This document shows, one piece after another, positions 56,900 through 64,000 of a stretch of 64,000 nt of DNA. Source of the stretch: Saccopteryx bilineata (Eukaryota; Chordata; Mammalia; Chiroptera; Emballonuridae); NCBI RefSeq assembly GCF_036850765.1, contig NC_089495.1:206386347-206450346 (forward strand), written 5' to 3'. A program made the position numbers and the translations under genes. Numbering within the stretch: the stretch's first letter is position 1; every line of letters starts with the position of its first letter. The notes below the pieces were generated by a model, which saw nothing but the letters and a program-made list of their open reading frames with translations, did not search any database and was not told the DNA's origin.

Positions 56900-59800
56900 T
56901 GGCACACAGTAGGTGAGCAAGGAAGCTTTGTCAGATGCAAACAGCAGCACACAGAGAGGACTTGACTTCCTGGAGACCTACGAGCCCAGCTGCCTCCTCT
57001 GGGTGTTCCCAGGCTAGCCCCCTCGCTTCCTTGATTGACCCTTCCAGGTATAAGCCCCAAGCCCCAAGGCCCTGGCCCCCGGCACATGACAACCACGGAG
57101 ACTTGTCAAGGAGGCATTCGTCCAAAAAGTTAAATATAACTTTCTTCCCCCCCACCCCTTCTCAATACAAAAGTGCTTGTGTCGCAGCTGTTGGCTCTCC
57201 CGTCAAAGCTTGTCCGACCCTGAGAGCTTGGCACTGGCTCCCTGTGTTCCCGCCAAGGAGCCAATGTCACAGAGTCACTGGTGGGCAGCATGGGCTTCAC
57301 AGAGGTTCCCGGGGACACTGGGGCATGTCCCCTCCCGCGGCCCACACCTCACACCTTAAGCGTCGCGCCCCCCCCCCCCAGCCCAAAGGACTCCATGCTG
57401 GTAACCGATGAGGCTGGTAATGAGTAACAGGGACATTGCACTGTCCTCTCCCCTTCTCTGTGTTTTGAAATTTTCCTTTATGGAAAAAAAAAAAAAGGTG
57501 TTTTCTGCATGGTTCCTTCTCCCTCACACATCCCCAGAGGACTTCCTGTGCCCTCCCCTTCACCACCCACCCACCCACAACTTCTCTTTTCCCTTCTGGC
57601 TCTGGTTTGACCGGAGAGCAGTTTAGCGCCACTAACTAGCTGCCCGTTGGCCTACTGGAGTCACGCGGGGACACGCAGAAACCGGTGAGGCCCAGTTGTT
57701 CCCCACCAGCCGAGGTTCGGAACCGAGGGGTCCAGTGAGAGGTGCGGGCACTGAGTGTTGGTAAAAGCTTCCCGGGCGCCTCTGGTACTTTCCAGAGTCG
57801 AGTCAACTCAGACTCGTCCCCGATTCGGGGCCGCACCCAGCCGGCCTCCTCCTTACAGGGTCCAGCCTCCTTGGAAGGCAGCTGAGCAACATTGCTTTGT
57901 TCCCTGCGCCCACCCATTTGGGAAGGTCCCCTTCCCAGTGACCTCAGTGACGAGAGGAGGAGTTATTTCTTCCTCCACTAGGGGCTGTGTCTCACACAAC
58001 CCCACAGGGCCAGGTGGGTGAGGGTCTTTTCATTCCCTTATGCAACACGGGCTCACGTCAGTCACCACGGGCCAGGTGCAGAGAAGCTCACGGCAGGCCG
58101 CCACGCCCCCGGCCCCGGGGCCCATTTCAGGCCCAGGGAACAGAAAGGATCCATTGTTACGGAGTCACTTTAAAGGAACAGCTAGAAAACACACTCAAAG
58201 CGCCCTGATGATAATGACTATGCTAATGTGGTTTCCACCAGGGTGCTGGTGCTACCTTCAGGAAAAAGCTGTCTGATGTTTTTAAGTCACGGGAGTCAAA
58301 GCTTCCCTTGAAATCTGCAGGGAATTCGGGTTAAGATAACATCAAAGTTTTTCACTCAGGCGGACAACACTAGGAAGCTGTGAATTAAGGGTGAGTTTCA
58401 CGTGGACCCTGGTGCCGCTGACCTTGAAGGGGGGGGGGAGGACGACGCAGGCCCTGGTTGAGTGTAAGTTCACCTTCGACCCGGGCAGCGGCCTGTTCGG
58501 GTGGACAGAGCCAGCAGGTGTTAAATGGGGGTCCCTTCTACATGATGAGTGAACTCTGGAGGCGTGGGTTCAAACCCCAGCTCTTCGCTCCCTAGCCGGA
58601 CGACCTTGGACACGGCAAGCCGGTTTCTCTGACTGAGCCTCGATTTCCCCACCTGTATAATGGCTCGGATGAAACCTGCCTTGGTGAAGACGTTTATATG
58701 GGGCAGGGGTGGGGTTGGGGGGGGGGAGTCGGGAGAGTAGGAAAACGTCCTGGGGCTCCGCAGACTCCCACCCAATGGGAGGAACAGTCAGGGCGTGGAG
58801 AACGCAGCCCGCCTCACCCAGCCTGCATTTCTGAAGTGCTGGCGGGGCACCGTCTGGCGAGGAGGAGGCAGCTAGCTACGCTCAAGACAGATGAACTCCG
58901 CTCTGGGCGGAGCCGCCCTTCCAGGGGGCGGGGCGTCAGGCACCGAACACAGAAACAAATAAAGCATAAATAAACGGTAACACACCTACGGGGAAGGAAA
59001 AGAAGCCCTCAGTGCAGGGGACAGAGCTTTCGAGTCAGAGCCGAATTCAAATCCCCGGTCATCCTTGGCTGCCTCTGCAGAACGCTGGGGAAAGTGATCT
59101 TTATCTCCCCGGACTCTTCTCCTGGGGAAAGTGGTCTTTATCTCCTCGGGACTCTTCTCCTGTGTTCAGGGAGAGCCATTGATCATTCATCCGCCGATTG
59201 AACAAGTAGTTACAGGGTTCTGTCCTGAGTCAGGCATTCACGTTCCAACGCTGGGGAGGCTGCCACGAACAAAACAGATACACCTCCTTGCCCTTGGAAG
59301 CTTCAGCTCCAGAGGACAGAAGGAGGGCAGTGAATAAACGTACACCTAGTGGGTGGCAACGAAGGGGTTAAAGAAGGGTGGTGGAGAAGAGGGCTTTTTC
59401 CGTGTAGGGTAGTCAAGGAAGGCCTCTCTGAGGAGGTGACGCGCTTAACATAAGGCCTGATGGACATGGGGGGAATTAGCTATCTGGAGGAGGAGCATTT
59501 GCAGCCAGAGGAGAAAGCAAGGCCAAGGCCTTGAGGCGGGACCCTGCCTGGCTGTTGGGAGGGTCAGAGAACCAAAGACAAGGTGTACGAAGTAGCTGGC
59601 TCTGGAGACAGCAGCTATTATTACCTGTGCCCCTTTCATGAAAAAAAAAACCAAAAAAATCAGGGCTCAGTCCTTTTCCATGGTAACCAGAGTTCCGGAG
59701 GGCTCTGTGGGCTGTCATGCACTTTTCTCCTCTTGTTTGCGGAGTGGGAACTGGCCAGTCAACCCCCCCAGCGCACCTGCCAGCCTGCCCTCCCCCCTCT

Positions 59801-60195
59801 AAGCCAAGGCCACGGGAACGCGGGCCAGGTGGGAGTGGGCGCTGCGGGTGGGGGAGGAGGAGGATGCGCAATGAATGACGGTCATTAAATAATAACGGCA
59901 GCATCTTGAACGTCTTTCTTCTCCTCAGCCTCACACTTTAGATGCCCTGGAAATGCTGTGCCCGCCCGCCCGCCCGCAAGATGTACCTCCATCTGGGGTT
60001 GGAAGGCAACATCTGCGAAACAGCTGCCTCTTGTTCAAGAGCTGGTACTTAATGAAATTCCTCAGCTCCGGCTGGGGCAGGGGAGCTGAGCAGGAAGGGG
60101 CGGGCCCGGGCACAAGCACATATTCCGCCTCTCTCCCCAAGGGGACCCAGACTCCTCGGCCATCGCCTCCCTCCAACCCACCTGTTGATCCCACC
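56900..60195. other. Intergenic DNA, no gene recognised
   Basis: Contains a MIR-like stretch near 58.55-58.69 kb, an imperfect ~41-bp tandem duplication near 59.08-59.16 kb and an old repeat with AAGGAAGGCCTCTCTGAGGA near 59.42 kb. Confidence 0.45.
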
Positions 60196-60199
60196 AACC

Positions 60200-60400
60200 T
60201 GGACGGCGTCGCGTTTCCAGGATGCGCCATGCTCTCTCATGCCCACCCCTGGCCGTTGCACAAGCGGTGCCCCTGCCAGGAACACGCTACGCTCCTCCTC
60301 CTGCCTGTCCAACTCCTCCCTGTCTCAGAAGGCCCGACCCGAACATCAGCCTCTCTTCCGGGAGGCCTTTTCCAACTTCCCAGGCTCAGTGGGTTTCCTC
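60200..60400 (+). repeat. L2-like fragment
   Basis: Pattern GCCATGCTCTCTCATGCCCA, GCCAGGAACACGCTACGCTC and GGGAGGCCTTTTCCAACTTC matches L2 3' ends. Confidence 0.6.
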
Positions 60401-60559
60401 CCATGAACTCACCCAGGACTTGGTGCATTCCTTGACTGCAGTGTTCATATGATTACACTGCAGTGGTGTGAACTCTGCCATCTCATAAACTCTGCATGGT
60501 GGGGAATCATGTTTATGTCATCCTTGTAACCTCAGCATTGTGCAGGGCTCACATAGATA

Positions 60560-61232
60560 ATGGATGGGGTGGATGGAAGGATGGATGGGTGGGTGGATGG
60601 GTAGATGGGTGCATGGATGGGTGCATGGATGGATGGATCAATGGATGGATTGATGGATGGATTGATGGGTCGGTGGGTGGGTGGGTGGATGAATGGGTGG
60701 ATGAATGGATGGATGGATGGATACATGAGTGGATGGGTGGGTGGGTGGATGCATGAGTGGATGCGTGGGTGGATGGGTGGGTGGGTGGATGCATGAGTGG
60801 GTGGGTGGGTGGGTGAATGGATGCATGAGTGGATGGGTGGGTGGGTGGATGGATGGATGGATGGATGCATGAATGGATGGGTGGGTGGGTGGATGGATGC
60901 ATGAGTGGATGGGTGGGTGGGTGGATGGATGGATGGATGCATGAATGGATGGGTGGGTAGGTGGGTGGGTGGATGGATGCATAAGTGGGTGGGTAGGTAG
61001 ATGGTTGCATGAGTGGGTGGGTGGATGGATGCATGAGTGGATGGGTGGGTGGGTAGATGGTTGCATGAGTGGGTGGGTGGGTGGGTGGATGGATGCATGA
61101 GTGGATGGGTGGGTGGGTGGGTGGATGCATGAGTGGATGGTGGGTGGATGGTTGCATGAGTGGGTGGGTGGGTGGGTGGATGGATGCATGAGTGGATGGG
61201 TGGGTAGATGGATGGATGGATGGAGAAATGAA
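60560..61232. repeat. GGAT/GGGT tandem array, ~670 bp
   Basis: Longest GGAT-type array here, with higher-order units of GGTGGATGGATGCATGAGTG. Spurious [15 protein letters not shown] frames on the minus strand. Confidence 0.96.
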
Positions 61233-61389
61233 GGGATGGAAGAAAGGGAGGGAAGAAATGAACAGATAAACAGATCCACTGGCACCATCTAAATCCAAGC
61301 CACCATCGTTTCTCCCTGGGACAAATACTACAGTCTCTTACAGGCTTGTGCCTTTTACTCTTGCCCTCAATAGTCAATTCTGTTTAGAG

Positions 61390-61720
61390 CATGCGGGACT
61401 ATTTTAAATTTGGAATGGCATTATGTCAGTCCCTCTATTTAAAAGCTTTCAGAACCCTCCACATTCCTAACCCCGGCTTACAAACCCCTACAGTGTCCAG
61501 CCCCTTCCTGCCCTTCTGACCTTAACATCTGATTTCCCTCTGATCCAATGTTTGGAGCCAACCAAGCTCTCTCTCTCTCATCTCAGGACCTTTGAATATG
61601 CTTCTCCCTCCGCCAGGACCCACTTCCCTTGGCTGTCTGTGAACCTGGCATCTTAGGCCCAGCTCTAACGTCACCTCCTCAGAGAGGCTTTTCTTTGCCC
61701 TCCTAGTTAAACTATCTACC
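61390..61720 (+). repeat. L2-like 3' fragment
   Basis: AAAAGCTTTCAGAACCCTCC, CTACAGTGTCCAGCCCCTTC and ACGTCACCTCCTCAGAGAGG are L2 text. Confidence 0.75.
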
Positions 61721-62190
61721 ATCCTGATCCCCAAAGGCGAAGGAGGCCTGATTCCAGACAACCAGGGCTTTGGCTGTTGAATTCCAAAGGGTTCTTCACA
61801 GCAGCATGCCGGCCTCACCTGGGGTGGTGGGACGGACCTCCCTCTAGGGCTAGCCTCGGACCACCTTCCCCTCTCCCCCCCCCCCCCCACCCAGGGCTCA
61901 GTCCCCCTCTCCTGTCAATTAAACGATCCTTCATGAATGGGCTTGTTTAGAACTGCTGCAATTAAACCATCGGAGCCACATCGGACCATTTGTTTACTAT
62001 GGCACTTAGAGCTGGGAATGGCTTGTTGTTTTGATGGTTTCTATTTTCGGCTCTGTTTCCTAGGGGTGTCGGGGAGAGGGTAGGCAATGAATCCTGGTCT
62101 ATTCAAGCAAAAAGATGCTTCAGTGAATCCTAGAATTTCCGAGTCACACAATTCTAGATTCATTGTCATGGCATGGAATGAGAGAGCAGC

Positions 62191-62221
<31 letters not shown>

Positions 62222-64000
62222 GAAAAAAAATCTATGATTTTAGTTACAAGTTCCCAGATTCACGGGATTCCAGAATCTTATGCAACAGAAAATAGGATCT
62301 TAGTGTCAAACCAGGTGAGACTCCAGGTCGGAGAGTTGATGGAATCTCGAGATCATCTCGCTTGGCTGGGTCCTTGGCTCCAACACCACCTTCTCGCCGA
62401 GACCTCTGGTGACCTTATCTCCAGCGGCGCCCCCCCCCCCCGCCCCCTCCATCCCACCCACGCTCTGCGACTCCCTATTGTTTCACTGGGGCTCGTTTTT
62501 CTTCATAGTGCCGATCACCACCTGACATCTGATACATTTCTCTGCGCTCCGGCATGCTTGCTTATTGCCTGCCTCCCCCGCACGCGGGATTGAGGTCAGG
62601 AACCCTTGTTTTGTTCACAGCTTAGAAAGTACTTAGAACAATGCCTGCCACGAAGGAAGGGCTGCTAAAAAGAAAAATCATCCATGCATCCAACACATAT
62701 GGATGGGAGCGCCCACGTCCCCGCTGGCCCCTCGGAGATGGTCTTGTCCAGGATGGGCGGGAGGTCTCTCATTGGGCACCCCGAATCCGGTGGGTCGGAG
62801 GGAACACCCAGAGAACACTGTGTTGAAAGGATTCTGGAGGCTCATCCAAGCTCCCTGGGGGAGGGTTGGGCGATTAGCAACGCCTGGCCTGGACCCAGCC
62901 CTGGACAGAGGCAGCCATCTCTCCGCTCTGGCCTCTAATCTTAGACTTAACAACAAAAAAAACGCCAAGGTCCAGACGGGGGTGGGAGGGCACCAGGGTC
63001 AGCCAGCTTGGGGGTGCTGCAGCCAGGATGAGACCCCTGTCGTTCTGTCTTGTGCCCGCCAGCCTCAGCCCAGGAGCTGGTGCCTGGGCCCCTCTCCCGG
63101 GTACAGGTTTGATGTCCCCTCCCTGTCACCCAGCCCATCAGCCTTCCCTTCTCCCTGGCCTTCGCAGGAGTGAGGGAGGTTGCTGGAATCCCTTGCTCTG
63201 AACCTCAGCCCGGGAACCCAATTCGGGAACGCTGCCTGAATGGACAAGCCGGTTATTTTTTTTTAAAAAAAAGAAACCCACAAAGAAAAGGAGGAAAGAG
63301 AAAACTCGCTGCTTTAGTCTCTGCGCCAGCCCCAGCTGAGAGCGCAGGGACCTGAAGGGAACAAAGGGTTTCCTCAGACGAGGCAGATCAAGGGCTTGGC
63401 TCATGCGGTAACCGGTAACCAACTACAGTGCTTTGTGACAGATCCTTTAGAAGGTGACAGGCTTCTGTTCCTGTTGCGGTTGTTTGGGGGTTTTTTTTGT
63501 GTGTGTGGTGGGGGGGGAGGGGGTTGGTGGCGACAGGAGAAACCCTTCCCATCCTCACTCCCCAGGTCTGGCGGCTTACAATCACTGACTTTGAGAACCC
63601 CTGAGTGTTAGGACCTCAAAGCCCTGGAGAGTCCAGAGTCTGACGTCCTTTTGGTCAGACAGGTCAGGAGGAGACCCTGGAGAGCTCAGGCCGCCCAGGG
63701 GGCCACGGGCCAGGGCCTCACCTTCCTCGTCGGGTCCCCTTCCAGGGGTGCAGAGGTCAGGAGTGTGCGCCCAGTCCTCCCCACCCCTTCCTGCTTGCAC
63801 CCATAGCTGCTGCCCGAGAAAGCCTTCTCAGGAGCTCTCCCGGACACAGCGTCTTCCTGTTCCCCTGGCCCCTGCTTCCCGCAGTTTCCCCCTTTTGAGG
63901 TGCCTGTGGGGTGCAGTTTTTAGCCTCAGGTGTCCAGGGGCAGCCAGCATTGGTCAGTGCTAAGATCACAGAAGGGATGGCGTTTGAGGCCAGACTCCAG
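61720..64000. other. Intergenic DNA, no gene recognised
   Basis: No exon I can support. G-runs at 63486-63530 and an A-run at 62190-62230. Short donor-like sites occur on the minus strand near 63.72 kb but with no domain evidence. Confidence 0.4.

Noticed and set aside
60532..61377. Open frame rich in His-Pro-Ser-Thr (281 codons)
   Set aside because: Pure translation of the GGAT array; the same pattern appears at 20.2-20.8 kb and 35.2-35.6 kb.
63582..63800. Possible exon with a donor (GGAAG, GTGAGG) on the minus strand
   Set aside because: No domain, no confirmed acceptor and a GC-rich context; insufficient support.

Overview
The window is mammalian genomic DNA, most likely from a bat. Interspersed repeats are dense. 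The youngest are tRNA-derived SINEs of three kinds: a ~420-bp type headed GGCCCTGGCCGGTTGGCTCAG, a ~210-bp type headed GACCTGTGGTGGCGCAGTGG, and a ~310-bp type headed GGCGGTGGCGCAGTGGATAGAGCG. From memory these resemble the Rhin-1-like SINEs of horseshoe and Old World leaf-nosed bats (Rhinolophoidea) rather than vespertilionid VES elements. The family is an inference; bat itself is fairly secure.

The only protein-coding content I can support is part of the signal-regulatory protein (SIRP) receptor cluster, in the left half and all on the minus strand. Gene A (about 15.6 kb down to 2.8 kb) is SIRPB1-like: signal peptide, V-set exon, two C1-set exons, a lysine-containing transmembrane exon and a 3' exon with AATAAA. 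Gene B (about 30.5 kb down to 18.2 kb) has a SIRP-type signal exon, no V exon that I can find, four intact C1-set exons and a lysine-containing transmembrane exon ending in its own stop. All predicted internal coding junctions are phase 1 and every reading frame is open, so a V-less receptor with four C1 domains is predicted. The 3' ends of the two genes are paralogous: gene A keeps a frameshifted copy of the last C1 exon of gene B, and has lost most of one intron and the B stop codon. If the proteins are made, the short tails and membrane lysine predict pairing with an ITAM adaptor such as DAP12 on myeloid cells.

From about 30.5 kb to 64 kb I recognise no coding gene. This part holds a 50-bp GC-rich minisatellite (31.5-32.4 kb) that is open in many frames and creates long spurious ORFs, a CA-rich array (33.2-33.5 kb), a ~103-bp minisatellite (33.5-34.1 kb), GGAT-type arrays at 35.3 and 60.6-61.2 kb (a third lies inside gene B at 20.3 kb), L1, L2 and MIR remnants, an MLT1-like LTR, two related non-autonomous hAT-like elements, several SINEs including a nested pair, and one CpG-rich segment near 48-48.6 kb that could be an unassigned promoter.
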